A DNA stretch of 64,000 nt. Origin: Pseudomonas laurylsulfatiphila (lineage in GTDB: Bacteria > Pseudomonadota > Gammaproteobacteria > Pseudomonadales > Pseudomonadaceae). The stretch covers positions 434,001 to 498,000 of the forward strand of contig NZ_NIRS01000003.1 in assembly GCF_002934665.1 (NCBI RefSeq), read 5' to 3'. Positions within the stretch are counted from its first letter, which is position 1; every line of letters begins with the position of its first letter. A model generated the notes under the pieces. The model saw only the letters and a program-made list of their open reading frames with translations. It was not told the DNA's origin and did no database searches. Made by a program: the position numbers and the translations under genes. Below, one piece after another: positions 26,781 to 36,293 of the stretch.

Positions 26781-27677
26781 TCAGGTTTCCGAGCGGATCA
26801 CTTCCCCCAGCCAATCCATGAACACCCTCACCCGCAACGGCAAATGCCGCTGCCGGGCATAGAGCAGCGACGCCTCCATGGACGGCGCATTGAACGGCGA
26901 CAACACCTCGACCAGTTCACCGCTTTGCAGGTATTGCTGCATGCCCATTCTCGGCGCCTGAATCAGGCCGAAACCACCCAGGCAGGCGGCCTCATAGGCA
27001 TCGGTGCTGTTGACCGTGACACTGCCGGCCATCGGCAGTCGCTGCACCTGCCCCTTGTCGACGTACACAAAGCCTTCCGAACGCGCACCCAAAACGCCGA
27101 CGTAATGCACCAGTCGATGCCGTGCCAGATCTTCCAGCCGTTCGGGCACGCCATAGCGCTGCAGATACGCAGGGCTGGCGCAATTGACCATGCTGAAGTC
27201 ACACAGGTGTCGCGCCACCACCGATTGGTCCGGTTGGGCGCCGATGCGCAGCACGCAATCGAACCCTTCGGCGAGCAGATCGACCCGACGGTCGGTGCTG
27301 CTGATTTCCAGCTCCAGCAGCGGGTGCTGCGCCATGAACGCCGGCAGGCGCGGCATGACCACGCGACGGGCGAGAATGTTCGGCAGGTCGATGCGAATGC
27401 GCCCCACCAGCGATGCTTCGTCCTGGCGAAACAAGCCCTCGATTTCGTCCATGTGCGACAACAGGTCCTTGCTGCGCTCATACAACACCAGACCATCCTG
27501 GGTCGCCTGGACCTTGCGGGTGGTGCGCTGCAACAGCCGAGTGCCGAGCAATGCCTCCAGCGCCTGCACATGCTCGGACACCGTAGATCTGGGCAGCCCC
27601 AGACTTTCTCCGGCGAGGGTAAAACTCGACATCTCGCTGACACGGACAAAGGTGCGCAACAGTTCCAGTTTGTTCAT
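26781..27677 (-). CDS. LysR family transcriptional regulator
   Basis: 298 residues. HTH in the first ~60 residues (LELLRTFVRVSEMSSFTLAGE, LPRSTVSEHVQALEALLGTRLL) and a LysR substrate domain (VGRIRIDLPNILARRVVMPR, then LEISSTDRRVDLLAEGFDC). It diverges from a short-chain dehydrogenase gene with 123 bases between, so it probably controls that gene. Confidence 0.93.
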   Translation of the reverse strand: MNKLELLRTFVRVSEMSSFTLAGESLGLPRSTVSEHVQALEALLGTRLLQRTTRKVQATQDGLVLYERSKDLLSHMDEIEGLFRQDEASLVGRIRIDLPNILARRVVMPRLPAFMAQHPLLELEISSTDRRVDLLAEGFDCVLRIGAQPDQSVVARHLCDFSMVNCASPAYLQRYGVPERLEDLARHRLVHYVGVLGARSEGFVYVDKGQVQRLPMAGSVTVNSTDAYEAACLGGFGLIQAPRMGMQQYLQSGELVEVLSPFNAPSMEASLLYARQRHLPLRVRVFMDWLGEVIRSET

Positions 27678-27800
27678 CAGCCTGCTCTTTTATTGTTCGG
27701 TTTATCCGACCAGTGATTCCGCCTTAACCCTGTTTATCACCACTGACCGGATAAATAAACTTCCTCACATCAACCGCCCACTGCACCTGAGGAAGTCCCC

Positions 27801-28559
27801 ATGAACCGTAAAATCGCACTGATCACCGGCGCCAGCCGCGGCCTCGGCAAAAACGCCGCCCTGCATCTGGTTGCCCAAGGCATCGACATCATCGGCACCT
27901 ACAACAGCCGCGCCGATGAGGCGCAGTCACTGGTAGCCGAGATCGAAAGCCTGGGCGGCCGCGCCGTCATGCTGCAACTGGACGTCGCCCGGAGCGAGCA
28001 GTTCGGCGCCTTCGCCAGCGAAGTCACGAAGGTCCTGCACAGCCACTTCGAGCGCGAGGGTTTCGATTTTCTGATCAACAACGCCGGGATCGGCCTGCAC
28101 GCCAACTTCGTCGACACCACCGTCGAGCAGTTCGACCTGTTGGTGAACATCCAACTCAAGGGGCCGTTTTTCCTCACGCAGAGCTTGTTGCCATTGCTCA
28201 ATGACGGCGGCCGCATCATCAACATTTCCAGTGGCCTGACCCGTTTCAGCCTGCCGGGCCACAGCGCCTACGCGGCGATGAAAGGCGCGATGGAAGTGTT
28301 GACCCGCTACCAGGCCAAGGAACTCGGGGCGCGCAACATCGCGGTGAATATCCTCGCACCCGGCGCGATTGAAACCGATTTCGGCGGTGGCGCCGTGCGC
28401 GACAACCCCGGGTTGAACACCCTGGTGGCGAACAACACCGCCCTGGGTCGCGCCGGTTTGCCGGATGACATCGGCGCCGCGATTGCGCTGCTGCTCGCGC
28501 CGGGCAGCCAGTGGATCAATGGCCAGCGCATCGAGGCGTCGGGGGGGATGTTTTTGTAA
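27801..28559 (+). CDS. short-chain dehydrogenase/reductase (SDR)
   Basis: 252 residues. Classical SDR motifs are present: cofactor site TGASRGLGKNAA, NNAG as FLINNAGIG, the catalytic Ser in INISSGLTRF and the YxxxK motif as YAAMK. The C-terminal part (ALGRAGLPDDIGAAIALLLA, INGQRIEASGGMFL) is typical of FabG-like NAD(P)H oxidoreductases. Substrate unknown. Probably controlled by the divergent LysR. Confidence 0.92.
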   Translation: MNRKIALITGASRGLGKNAALHLVAQGIDIIGTYNSRADEAQSLVAEIESLGGRAVMLQLDVARSEQFGAFASEVTKVLHSHFEREGFDFLINNAGIGLHANFVDTTVEQFDLLVNIQLKGPFFLTQSLLPLLNDGGRIINISSGLTRFSLPGHSAYAAMKGAMEVLTRYQAKELGARNIAVNILAPGAIETDFGGGAVRDNPGLNTLVANNTALGRAGLPDDIGAAIALLLAPGSQWINGQRIEASGGMFL

Positions 28560-28612
28560 GATCAAAAGATCGCAGCTTTGTAGGAGCTGCCGCAGGCTGC
28601 GATCTTTTTTTA
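28560..28612. repeat. AAAGATCGCAGC-type repeat acting as terminator
   Basis: AAAAGATCGCAGC (about 28564-28576) pairs with GCTGCGATCTTTTTTT at the right end, with TAGGAGCTGCCGCAG between. It is a single compact copy of the second repeat class seen again at 50768 and 62803. The T-run makes it a likely terminator for the SDR gene. Confidence 0.75.
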
Positions 28613-28614
28613 CG

Positions 28615-29052
28615 TTACTGCGCACAAGACTGGCGCAGCACCACCCGCTCCCGAACCACGTCATACACCCAGTGGTACACGTAGGTGTACGGCAGGAAGA
28701 ACAGCAACACGCCGATATCCAGCAGGAACGCCTGCCACAGGCTGACATTCAGCCACCAGGCAATCAGCGGCACGCCCAGTGCGACCAGACCGCCTTCGAA
28801 CAACAGCGCATGCACCACGCGGACCCATGCGTTGTGGGCGATGGCGAGGCGCTTGAGCACCCGGTCGAACATACCGTTGAAGACCACGTTCCAGGCCAGG
28901 GCCAGGGCGGCGATGAGGACGGTGACCATGCCCATTTCCAGCATCGGCTTCTTCATGATCCAGGCCAGCAGCGGGGTACAGATCAGGATGGCCAGCAGTT
29001 CGAAACCGATGGCTTGGAAAATTCGTTCAGTAATGGATTTGTTGGCGCTCAT
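28615..29052 (-). CDS. PACE family efflux transporter
   Basis: 145 residues with four hydrophobic helices in two tandem bacterial transmembrane pair (BTP) repeats: ITERIFQAIGFELLAILICTP and NAWVRVVHALLFEGGLVALGV start the two halves. Each has the conserved polar residues (Glu in FE) of proteobacterial antimicrobial compound efflux proteins such as AceI, which export biocides like chlorhexidine. AAGGGAG seven bases upstream fixes the start at 29052. A LysR gene diverges 90 bases away. Confidence 0.9.
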   Translation of the reverse strand: MSANKSITERIFQAIGFELLAILICTPLLAWIMKKPMLEMGMVTVLIAALALAWNVVFNGMFDRVLKRLAIAHNAWVRVVHALLFEGGLVALGVPLIAWWLNVSLWQAFLLDIGVLLFFLPYTYVYHWVYDVVRERVVLRQSCAQ

Positions 29053-29142
29053 GGCCGAACTCCCTTGAGTGACTGTGGTTGCCATGATCTGTCATCGTAC
29101 CGATACTTCATAACCAATAACCATCGATCAAGGCGATAGTTC

Positions 29143-29997
29143 ATGGCCTCTCACGAAGTGTTGCTGGCGTTTGTCGAAGCGGCGACCCAAGGCTCGTTTT
29201 CCGCCGCGGCGCGCAAGCTGGGCCGCAGTCAGTCGACCATCAGCGCGGCGGTGGCCAGCCTGGAAATCGACCTCAACCTGGCGCTGTTCGACCGCAGCAG
29301 CCGCAAGCCCGGCCTGACCCCGGCCGGACGCGTCATGCTGCAACGGGCCGAAGACATCCTGGCCGCCAGCAGTCGTCTGGAAATGACCGCCCGCCAACTG
29401 TCCCAAGGGGTGGAAGCGAAGTTGACGGTGGCGCTGTCCGATACCTATCAGTCGGACCGTTTCGAGGCGTCGCTCAGTGCCTTCGAGCAGCGTTATCCGG
29501 ACCTTGAACTCGAATGCCTGATCGCTGAATGCGATGACCTGGTGTCGCTGGTGCAAAGCGGCCGGGCGCAGATTGCCTTCGCCGAAATGCAGGACAGCTA
29601 CCCGCCGGACCTGGTCAGTTCGACGGTGGACGAGCGCACGGAAATCGCCCTGTTCGTGTCCCCTACCCACCCGCTGGCAAGGCTGGACTACGTCGATCAG
29701 GACGTACTGCAGCAACACCGCGAACTGCGCCTGGCCACCATCATCAATCCCTATGAAAGTCGGGCGAAGGGCCGCGTCTGGTCGGCGCCGAGTTATCTGA
29801 TGCTGCTGGAAATGGCCCAGGGCGGATTCGGCTGGGCGCCGCTGCCCCGTTGGCTGGTGGAGCGCTTCGGGCCCGGCACCCTGCAGGAACTGGTGGTGCG
29901 CGGCTGGCCGAAAACGGTGTCAGTGGATGCGTTGTGGTCGCGGCTGAATCCGCCGGGGCCGGCGGGGAGCTGGTTGCTGGGCAAGATGCTGGAATAG
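29143..29997 (+). CDS. LysR family transcriptional regulator
   Basis: 284 residues. The HTH (LAFVEAATQGSFSAAARKLG, RSQSTISAAVASLEIDLNLALF) is followed by a LysR effector domain (VEAKLTVALSDTYQSDRFEA). Because it diverges from the PACE pump gene, it is the probable regulator of that pump, as is usual for PACE genes. Confidence 0.92.
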   Translation: MASHEVLLAFVEAATQGSFSAAARKLGRSQSTISAAVASLEIDLNLALFDRSSRKPGLTPAGRVMLQRAEDILAASSRLEMTARQLSQGVEAKLTVALSDTYQSDRFEASLSAFEQRYPDLELECLIAECDDLVSLVQSGRAQIAFAEMQDSYPPDLVSSTVDERTEIALFVSPTHPLARLDYVDQDVLQQHRELRLATIINPYESRAKGRVWSAPSYLMLLEMAQGGFGWAPLPRWLVERFGPGTLQELVVRGWPKTVSVDALWSRLNPPGPAGSWLLGKMLE

Positions 29998-30006
29998 CGG
30001 TGTGGC

Positions 30007-30104
30007 CATTCGCGAGCAAGCCCGCTCCCACAGGTTATTGTGTCGGTCACAAAATTTGTGTGCACCACTGCCCCTGTGGGAGCGGGCTTGCTCGCGAAGA
30101 GGCC
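30007..30104. repeat. REP pair (inverted)
   Basis: CGCGAGCAAGCCCGCTCCCA near 30011 and TGTGGGAGCGGGCTTGCTCG near 30074, between convergent genes. Confidence 0.9.
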
Positions 30105-30117
30105 AGCCAATATCACA

Positions 30118-31353
30118 TCACTCCAACGCCTTGAGCCGCGCTTCGATAAACCGCCGCTCCGGCTCTTGCCGGGTCAACTCCAGTGCCCGTTCCCACGCCG
30201 CCCGCGCCTCTTGCTTGCGATCCAGTTGCCGACAAAACTCCGCCCGCGCCGAATGCGCCAAGTGGTAATCCAGCAGTTCGCCCCGCGCCAGAATGGCGTC
30301 GACCAGCGTCAGCCCCGCCTGCGGTCCATCGCGTTGGGAAATCGCCGCCGCCCGATTCAACTCGATCACCGGCGACGGCACCGCCCGCAGCAGCACGTCA
30401 TACAGGCCAACAATCTGCGGCCAATCGGTTTCCCCCGCCGTCGAGGCTTCGGCATGCACTGCCGCGATGGCCGCTTGCAGGCAATAGGGCCCGAATCGCC
30501 CCATGCCCAGCGCGTGCTCGATCAGCGCGCAGCCTTCAGTGATCAACCCGGCATCCCACAGCGAACGGTCCTGCTCGTCCAGCACAATCAGCTCGCCGCT
30601 CGCCGAAGTCCGGGCCGGACGCCGCGACTCGTGCAGCAGCATCAACGCCAGCAAGCCCATCACTTCCGGCTCCGGCAACAACTCCACCAGTAACCGGCCG
30701 AGACGGATCGCCTCGCGGGTCAATTCCTCGCGGACCAGTTCGGTGCCGATGGACGCCGAGTAGCCCTCGTTGAACACCAGGTAGATCACCCGTAATACGC
30801 TGTCCAGACGCTCGGGCAACTCAGCCAGCGTCGGCACTTGATAAGGGATTTTCGCGTCGCGAATCTTCGCCTTGGCGCGCACGATGCGCTGGGCGATGGT
30901 GGCCGGGGCCGAGAGAAAGGCCCGGGCGATTTCTTCCGTGGTCAGGTCGCAGACTTCCCGTAGTGTCAGCGGCACTTGCGCGTCCGCCGCCAGGGCCGGG
31001 TGGCAGCAAGTGAAGATCAGCCGCAGGCGATCGTCTTCCACGTCTTCATCACTCCAGTCTGCCTGTTCCAACTCCTCCAGCTGCGCGATCAACAAGGGCT
31101 GCGACGCGGCAAAACGGGCTCGCCGGCGCAAGGCATCGATGGCCTTGAAGCGCCCGGCGGACACCAACCAGGACCGCGGATTGTCTGGTACGCCGTCACG
31201 CTGCCAGCGTTCGACCGCGATGAAAAAAGCCTCGTGCAAGGCTTCTTCGGCGAGGTCGAAATCCCCCAGCAAACGAATCAGGGTCGCAAGAATGCGCCGC
31301 GACTCTTCACGATAGACCCGCTCGACCTGCGTCTGAACCGGCAGCCCTGGCAT
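30118..31353 (-). CDS. ECF42-type RNA polymerase sigma factor with long C-terminal extension
   Basis: 411 residues. The N-terminal ~180 residues hold sigma regions 2 and 4 (YREESRRILATLIRLLGDFD, EEALHEAFFIAVERW, TEEIARAFLSAPATIAQRIV). About 220 more residues form a helical TPR-like domain (GYSASIGTELVREELTREAI, LNRAAAISQRDGP, AHSARAEFCRQLDRKQEARA). This architecture with a DGPF/YCII partner gene defines the ECF42 group, in which the extension, rather than an anti-sigma factor, is thought to control activity. The start is one base after the upstream YCII stop, so the genes are coupled. Confidence 0.92.
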   Translation of the reverse strand: MPGLPVQTQVERVYREESRRILATLIRLLGDFDLAEEALHEAFFIAVERWQRDGVPDNPRSWLVSAGRFKAIDALRRRARFAASQPLLIAQLEELEQADWSDEDVEDDRLRLIFTCCHPALAADAQVPLTLREVCDLTTEEIARAFLSAPATIAQRIVRAKAKIRDAKIPYQVPTLAELPERLDSVLRVIYLVFNEGYSASIGTELVREELTREAIRLGRLLVELLPEPEVMGLLALMLLHESRRPARTSASGELIVLDEQDRSLWDAGLITEGCALIEHALGMGRFGPYCLQAAIAAVHAEASTAGETDWPQIVGLYDVLLRAVPSPVIELNRAAAISQRDGPQAGLTLVDAILARGELLDYHLAHSARAEFCRQLDRKQEARAAWERALELTRQEPERRFIEARLKALE

Positions 31354-31354
31354 C

Positions 31355-31699
31355 TTAAGGATTCAACTGCCGAACGGGGCGCACTTCGACACTGCCGACC
31401 CGGGCCGCCGGAATGTTCCCGGCGACCTGAATGGCTTCGTTGAGGTCCTTGGCATCGATCAGGTAAAAGCCGGCCAGTTGCTCCTTGGTTTCAGCGAATG
31501 GACCATCGGTGATCGACAGCTTGCCGTTGCGCATGCGCACGGTGGTGGCGGTCTGCACCGACTCCAGCGCCTCGGCGGCGACCATCCGGCCACTGCCCTG
31601 GATCGACTCGGCATAGGCCATGCACTCATCGTCCTTCGGGCTTTCCGGTAGCGAATGCAGCAGGCGCTCATCGCTGTAGACCAGGCATAAGTACTTCAT
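31355..31699 (-). CDS. DGPF/YCII-related protein
   Basis: 114 residues. Small ferredoxin-like fold family with the typical KYLCLVYSDE start and TDGPFAETKEQLAGFYLID, which contains the DGPF motif that names the group. Such proteins accompany ECF42 sigma factors and may be their targets or partners. AAGGAG six bases upstream sets the start at 31699. It lies between the SnoaL-like gene and the sigma gene in one operon. Confidence 0.92.
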   Translation of the reverse strand: MKYLCLVYSDERLLHSLPESPKDDECMAYAESIQGSGRMVAAEALESVQTATTVRMRNGKLSITDGPFAETKEQLAGFYLIDAKDLNEAIQVAGNIPAARVGSVEVRPVRQLNP

Positions 31700-31765
31700 C
31701 ACGCTCTCCTTATCGAACGAGCAACTATGGTCGCTGACTGGCATTCTGGCTCGGCTTCCCGACGA

Positions 31766-32191
31766 TCAGGGCTTGAGGTCGAACAGCGTCGCGCCGCTGG
31801 TCATGTCGAACGGTGCCGACCAATGTTCGTGGACGATCTGCCACAGCCCGGCTTCCTGTCGATAGCACTGCGAGACACGCATCCAGCAGGCCTGGGTTTC
31901 GCCCTTGTCGTTGGTGCCACCGCAATGGGCCAGCCAGTGAGCGAAAGCGATCTCCTGGGACGGCTCAATGGTGATTTCGTGGAACTCGAAGATGTGCGGG
32001 CCGGGGCACATTTCCATGCAGGCCTGCCAATGCACGCGATACGCCGGCTTGCCCTTGAATTGCAGGGCCTTGACCGCGTCGAAGGAGACGATGTCATCGG
32101 CATACAGAGCCATGATTTTTTCAATGTCCTTGGCCATGACCGCCTGACGGTAGTTCTCGATGAGGTTCTGGATCTGGGTTTGCGAGTTCAT
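31766..32191 (-). CDS. SnoaL/NTF2-like protein
   Basis: 141 residues with the nuclear-transport-factor-2 fold pattern: IQNLIENYRQAVMAKDIEKI, MALYADDIVSFDAV, and WRVSQCYRQ-like late strands ending GLWQIVHEHWSAPFD. Proteins of this kind are small isomerases, hydrolases or binding proteins; the substrate is unknown. First gene of the operon with the YCII and ECF42 genes; GGAG is upstream. Possibly part of the sigma factor's regulon or output. Confidence 0.88.
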   Translation of the reverse strand: MNSQTQIQNLIENYRQAVMAKDIEKIMALYADDIVSFDAVKALQFKGKPAYRVHWQACMEMCPGPHIFEFHEITIEPSQEIAFAHWLAHCGGTNDKGETQACWMRVSQCYRQEAGLWQIVHEHWSAPFDMTSGATLFDLKP

Positions 32192-32332
32192 GGTGGTTCT
32201 CCGTGGTTTTTATTGGAAGACACCCTTAGTCGTCTGGCGATCCGGCGAATCGACAGAACAAATAAAAATAATCCTAACGGCCAGAATCGCTAGAATCCGA
32301 GGTTCTATTCATGTTGGAAAAAGGACACTCCC

Positions 32333-32818
32333 GTGACAGCCCGACTCGTGCCTTACGAAAGCCTGAATGCGCAGCAGCGCCAACAGGTCGAGGCCATCGA
32401 AGTACATCCGGAGCAAATAAAGTTCTCCGGTGATATCCACGGTGCATTGCACACCTTGTTGTCCAGGCCCGGCCCGGGGGTCAAAGGATTTGCCCTGCTG
32501 GCCGATGCGGTTCCAGTTGCCTTCCTGCTGCTCAAGCGCCCACCCGTATTGCCTGCGTGGGCCAATGACCACAGCGCCACCCTGCATGCCCTGCAAGTCG
32601 ATCAACGTGCCCAGGGCAAAGGCTACGGCAAGGCCTGCCTGCAGGCGCTGCCCGAAGCGGCGCGCCTGGCCTGGCCGGAAATCCGCGGGCTGGAGCTGTC
32701 GGTGGATGCCGACAACGCAGCCGCCATCGCCCTGTACGAAAGGTTCGGCTTTGTCGACAGCGGCGAGGCGTACAAGGGCCGGATCGGTTATGAGCGGCGG
32801 ATGGGGTTGGTGTTTTGA
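32333..32818 (+). CDS. GNAT family N-acetyltransferase
   Basis: 161 residues starting at GTG with AAGGA seven bases upstream. The acetyl-CoA motif is LHALQVDQRAQGKGYGKACL (motif A, Q/RxxGxG/A present) and the C-terminal ALYERFGFVDSGEAYKGRIG is typical. Substrate unknown. Confidence 0.88.
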   Translation: MTARLVPYESLNAQQRQQVEAIEVHPEQIKFSGDIHGALHTLLSRPGPGVKGFALLADAVPVAFLLLKRPPVLPAWANDHSATLHALQVDQRAQGKGYGKACLQALPEAARLAWPEIRGLELSVDADNAAAIALYERFGFVDSGEAYKGRIGYERRMGLVF

Positions 32819-32847
32819 ACACGGCCCCCACCAACACCACAAAACCA

Positions 32848-32940
32848 CTGTGGGAGCGAGCTTGCTCGCGATAGCGGATGATCAGTCGACATCTTTGTTG
32901 AATGTTACGCCGCCATCGCGAGCAAGCTCGCTCCCACAGA
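32848..32940. repeat. REP pair (inverted)
   Basis: CTGTGGGAGCGAGCTTGCTC near 32848 and GAGCAAGCTCGCTCCCACAG near 32920, between convergent acetyltransferase genes. Confidence 0.9.
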
Positions 32941-32954
32941 GGATCTATGTCGGG

Positions 32955-33443
32955 TCAGAGTTCCAGCACCATCTCATGCCAGGCCATGCCGCCATGGTCC
33001 GACGCCGATGGTTTGACGTAGGCAAAGCCGAAACCGGCATACAACGGAATATGCCGCTCCTTGCACATCAGGTTGATGCTGACCTTGCCCATCGCACGCA
33101 TACGCTCGATGAATTCGCCCATCAAAAGCTTGGCCAGGCCCTGCCCTTGATAATCCGGATGCACCACCACCGACATGATCACCACGTGCGGCCCGGCCGG
33201 GTCGTGGCCGATCAGTTCCTTGAACGCCTCGTCCGACATTTCCACCTGAAACGCCGCGCCGGAGTTGATGAAACCGGCGACGACCCCGTCCACTTCAGCA
33301 ACGATAAACCCCTCGGGCCAGGTGGCGATGCGGGTGGCGATCTTCTCGCGGGTCGCGGCTTCGTCACCTTCATAGGCAAGGGTTTCGATGGCAAAGCAGC
33401 GGTCCAGATCGGCGGGGGTGACGTTGCGGATGACGGTGTTCAT
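32955..33443 (-). CDS. GNAT family N-acetyltransferase
   Basis: 162 residues. The acetyl-CoA binding motif reads VVVHPDYQGQGLAKLLMGEF, followed by LMCKERHIPLYAGFGFAYV. The layout, including AIETLAYEGDEAATREKIAT near the start, is closest to the arylalkylamine/AANAT-like GNAT branch. Substrate not known. Not closely similar to the GNAT gene at 32333. Confidence 0.9.
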   Translation of the reverse strand: MNTVIRNVTPADLDRCFAIETLAYEGDEAATREKIATRIATWPEGFIVAEVDGVVAGFINSGAAFQVEMSDEAFKELIGHDPAGPHVVIMSVVVHPDYQGQGLAKLLMGEFIERMRAMGKVSINLMCKERHIPLYAGFGFAYVKPSASDHGGMAWHEMVLEL

Positions 33444-33541
33444 GGCGGCTCGGGATCAACATGGGAAAGGCTGGGGATGATAGATCAGCCGCCGTGGGAC
33501 ATCGAGAGACGAATCGGCTGATCCGCCTCTCGCTGCGGGTG

Positions 33542-34027
33542 TCATGCCTTGATCGGCAGCCAGAGTTCCAGCTTGCCGGTGTTGAGCTTGGGGTTGAAGT
33601 CTTCGCTGTAACGCTCGAACTCCGGCGCCGCCAATAGTTCGTGGCCGGACTGCGGCAGCCACGTGCCATGGATGTACTGGAAGGTTTGCGGCAGGGTGTC
33701 CAGCGGTCCCTTGTGTTCGAACACCACATATAGCTGCGGCTGAACTTCCACCCAGCGATAGGTTTCCGGCAAGTCGTCGAGTTTGCTGATCTCGACCCCG
33801 GCGATGTAATCGAAGCCGCCCTTGCCGTCGAAATTGCAGCAGACGCCGTAGGTGACTTCGCCTTTCTGGCCCGGAACTTTACCGATGTGGGGAATGAATT
33901 TATCCCAGAGTTCGGGAATGCCTTTTACTGTCTCTTGGGTAAATCGTTCGCCAAGTCCTGCGATCAGCAGAAAGTGTCCGTGTTCGAAACGGGGCTCCGT
34001 CACCTCGACGCGTGTTTGCTCATCCAT
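33542..34027 (-). CDS. GyrI-like / AraC effector-binding domain protein
   Basis: 161 residues made up of one GyrI-like small-molecule binding domain: VEVTEPRFEHGHFLLIAGLG, PELWDKFIPHIGKV, TYGVCCNFDG and FDYIAGVEISKLDDLPE. It has no DNA-binding domain. Stand-alone members bind hydrophobic compounds or inhibit gyrase-targeting toxins; the role here is unknown. AGGAG seven bases upstream sets the start at 34027. Confidence 0.88.
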   Translation of the reverse strand: MDEQTRVEVTEPRFEHGHFLLIAGLGERFTQETVKGIPELWDKFIPHIGKVPGQKGEVTYGVCCNFDGKGGFDYIAGVEISKLDDLPETYRWVEVQPQLYVVFEHKGPLDTLPQTFQYIHGTWLPQSGHELLAAPEFERYSEDFNPKLNTGKLELWLPIKA

Positions 34028-34093
34028 GACTCGACTCCTGCGCTTAAAAGTGGGTTCGGCTGGGAGTATAGAAGCCAAACCCGATTCGCCCAG

Positions 34094-34756
34094 TTACAGT
34101 GCGTGCAACTGCTCGACTGCACCGGCACCAACGAACTCGTTATAACCCGATAGGATCACGTAGACCGCGAAATAGCAGAAGATCGCCGCCGATGCCATGT
34201 AGGAATAACGCAGCAACTTGTCGCCGAGCAACTTGCCGCCGTGGCTCGCGGCAAAGCACAGCCCGACACACCAGAGAATCCCCGCGCAAAGAAAACCGCC
34301 GAGAAACAGCGCGGAGCTGAGGACGCCACCGCCACCGGAACGGGCGATCAGCGTGCCACCCACGGCGGCGAACCAGAGAATCGCGCTAGGCGACGACATG
34401 GCCAGGAAGATCCCGCGAAAGAACTCCTTGCGATGGGAGTTGTGCCCCACCTCGGCCGATTGTGCCAGCACCGCTTCGTGGTGAATCGCTGAATAGATCA
34501 TCTTCGCCGCGAAATACACCAGCAGCGCCGAGCCACCGATCCACAACACCCAACGTACGGTTTCGTACTGCAGCAACACGGTCATGCCGGCCAGCGCCAG
34601 TACCGCGTAGATCAAGTCACCGACGCAGGTCCCGAGGCCCAGGGCAAAGCCCTGGAAATAGCCGCGCTGCATGGCCAGGGTGATCATCGCGATGTTGGCC
34701 ACGCCGATATCCAGGCACAGCGAAAGGCTCAGCAAGAAGCCGCTGGTAAATTCCAT
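34094..34756 (-). CDS. LysE family amino-acid exporter
   Basis: 220 residues, five to six transmembrane helices, with the LysE/RhtB start (FTSGFLLSLSLCLDIGVANI) and the RGIFLAMSSPSAILWFAAVGG segment in the middle. Such proteins export amino acids. AAGGA is nine bases upstream. It diverges from the aminotransferase gene alaC with about 140 bases between. Confidence 0.9.
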   Translation of the reverse strand: MEFTSGFLLSLSLCLDIGVANIAMITLAMQRGYFQGFALGLGTCVGDLIYAVLALAGMTVLLQYETVRWVLWIGGSALLVYFAAKMIYSAIHHEAVLAQSAEVGHNSHRKEFFRGIFLAMSSPSAILWFAAVGGTLIARSGGGGVLSSALFLGGFLCAGILWCVGLCFAASHGGKLLGDKLLRYSYMASAAIFCYFAVYVILSGYNEFVGAGAVEQLHAL

Positions 34757-34895
34757 CGAACCCTATCCTTCGGAAAAATTTGTTTACATTGAGGCTGGAC
34801 AGTCTGCCACAGCTGCCCTTACATTCCGCCACAGGTCACCGCAGTGACCAGCGTCGCTCGGACGGTTCCGGGCGCTTACGTTATCCGAGGCAACA

Positions 34896-36113
34896 ATGGC
34901 CGAACAAGGTTCGCCGCGCCGCTTTGCGCGCATCGATCGACTCCCCCCTTACGTTTTCAACATCACCGCCGAGCTGAAGATGGCCGCCCGTCGTCGTGGC
35001 GAAGACATCATCGACTTGAGCATGGGCAACCCCGACGGCGCCACGCCGCCGCACATCGTCGAAAAACTCGTCACGGTGGCCCAGCGCGAAGACACCCACG
35101 GCTACTCCACCTCCAAGGGTATTCCGCGCCTGCGCCGGGCGATTTCCAACTGGTACAAGGACCGCTACGAGGTCGACATCGACCCGGAAACCGAAGCCAT
35201 CGTTACCATCGGTTCCAAGGAAGGCCTGGCACACCTGATGCTGGCCACCCTGGATCAGGGCGACACCGTGCTGGTGCCCAACCCGAGCTACCCGATTCAC
35301 ATCTACGGTGCCGTGATTGCCGGCGCCCAGGTGCGCTCGGTGCCGCTGGTGCCGGGCGTGGATTTCTTCGCAGAGCTGGAGCGGGCCATTCGCGGTTCGA
35401 TTCCGAAGCCGAAGATGATGATCCTCGGTTTCCCGTCCAACCCGACCGCCCAGTGCGTGGAGCTGGACTTCTTCGAGCGCGTCATCGCCCTCGCCAAACA
35501 GTACGACGTGCTGGTGGTGCACGACCTGGCCTACGCCGACATCGTCTACGACGGCTGGAAAGCCCCGTCGATCATGCAGGTGCCGGGGGCCAAGGACATT
35601 GCGGTGGAGTTCTTCACCCTGTCCAAGAGCTACAACATGGCCGGCTGGCGCATCGGCTTCATGGTCGGCAACCCGGAACTGGTCAACGCCCTAGCACGGA
35701 TCAAGAGCTACCACGACTACGGCACTTTCACCCCGCTGCAAGTGGCAGCGATTGCTGCGCTGGAAGGCGATCAGCAATGCGTGCGCGACATCGCCGAGCA
35801 GTATCGGCAGCGCCGCAACGTACTGGTCAAAGGCCTGCATGAACTGGGCTGGATGGTGGAAAACCCGAAAGCGTCGATGTACGTCTGGGCAAAAATCCCT
35901 GAGGCTTACGCGCACCTGGGTTCGCTGGAGTTCGCCAAGAAACTGCTGGCCGAGGCCAAGGTGTGTGTCTCGCCGGGCGTCGGGTTTGGCGAGTACGGCG
36001 ATGATCACGTGCGCTTTGCCCTGATCGAAAACCAGGACCGGATTCGCCAGGCCGTACGCGGGATTCGCGGGATGTTCCGGGCGGATGGGCTAGTCACCAA
36101 ATCCAACGCCTGA
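34896..36113 (+). CDS. alaC: alanine transaminase AlaC-type (PLP class I/II aminotransferase)
   Basis: 405 residues. A PLP-dependent enzyme that would interconvert pyruvate and alanine using glutamate. Family features are the [20 protein letters not shown] start, [52 protein letters not shown], and the PLP Lys in [22 protein letters not shown] is just upstream. The close match over the whole length to AlaC (YfdZ)-type enzymes is from family knowledge; other substrates cannot be ruled out. Confidence 0.9.
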   Translation: MAEQGSPRRFARIDRLPPYVFNITAELKMAARRRGEDIIDLSMGNPDGATPPHIVEKLVTVAQREDTHGYSTSKGIPRLRRAISNWYKDRYEVDIDPETEAIVTIGSKEGLAHLMLATLDQGDTVLVPNPSYPIHIYGAVIAGAQVRSVPLVPGVDFFAELERAIRGSIPKPKMMILGFPSNPTAQCVELDFFERVIALAKQYDVLVVHDLAYADIVYDGWKAPSIMQVPGAKDIAVEFFTLSKSYNMAGWRIGFMVGNPELVNALARIKSYHDYGTFTPLQVAAIAALEGDQQCVRDIAEQYRQRRNVLVKGLHELGWMVENPKASMYVWAKIPEAYAHLGSLEFAKKLLAEAKVCVSPGVGFGEYGDDHVRFALIENQDRIRQAVRGIRGMFRADGLVTKSNA

Positions 36114-36122
36114 CCCATATCT

Positions 36123-36217
36123 ACTGTGGGAGCGAGCTTGCTCGCGATGGCGTCGTATCAGTCAATAATAATGGCGACTGATACACCGCTATCGCGAGCA
36201 AGCTCGCTCCCACAGGG
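36123..36217. repeat. REP pair (inverted)
   Basis: CTGTGGGAGCGAGCTTGCTC near 36124 and GAGCAAGCTCGCTCCCACAG near 36197. Confidence 0.9.
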
Positions 36218-36249
36218 TCTTGTATAGGTCCTTGAAATCGAGCACCCAC

Positions 36250-36279
36250 AAAAAAACCGCATCGCTGCGGTTTTTTTGT
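36250..36279. terminator. terminator between alaC and gntT
   Basis: AAAAAACCGCATCGCTGCGG followed by TTTTTTT: CCGCA/TGCGG stem with flanking A- and T-runs, so it works in both directions. It ends gntT on the minus strand. Confidence 0.9.
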
Positions 36280-36293
36280 GTCTGTCGAATCGC

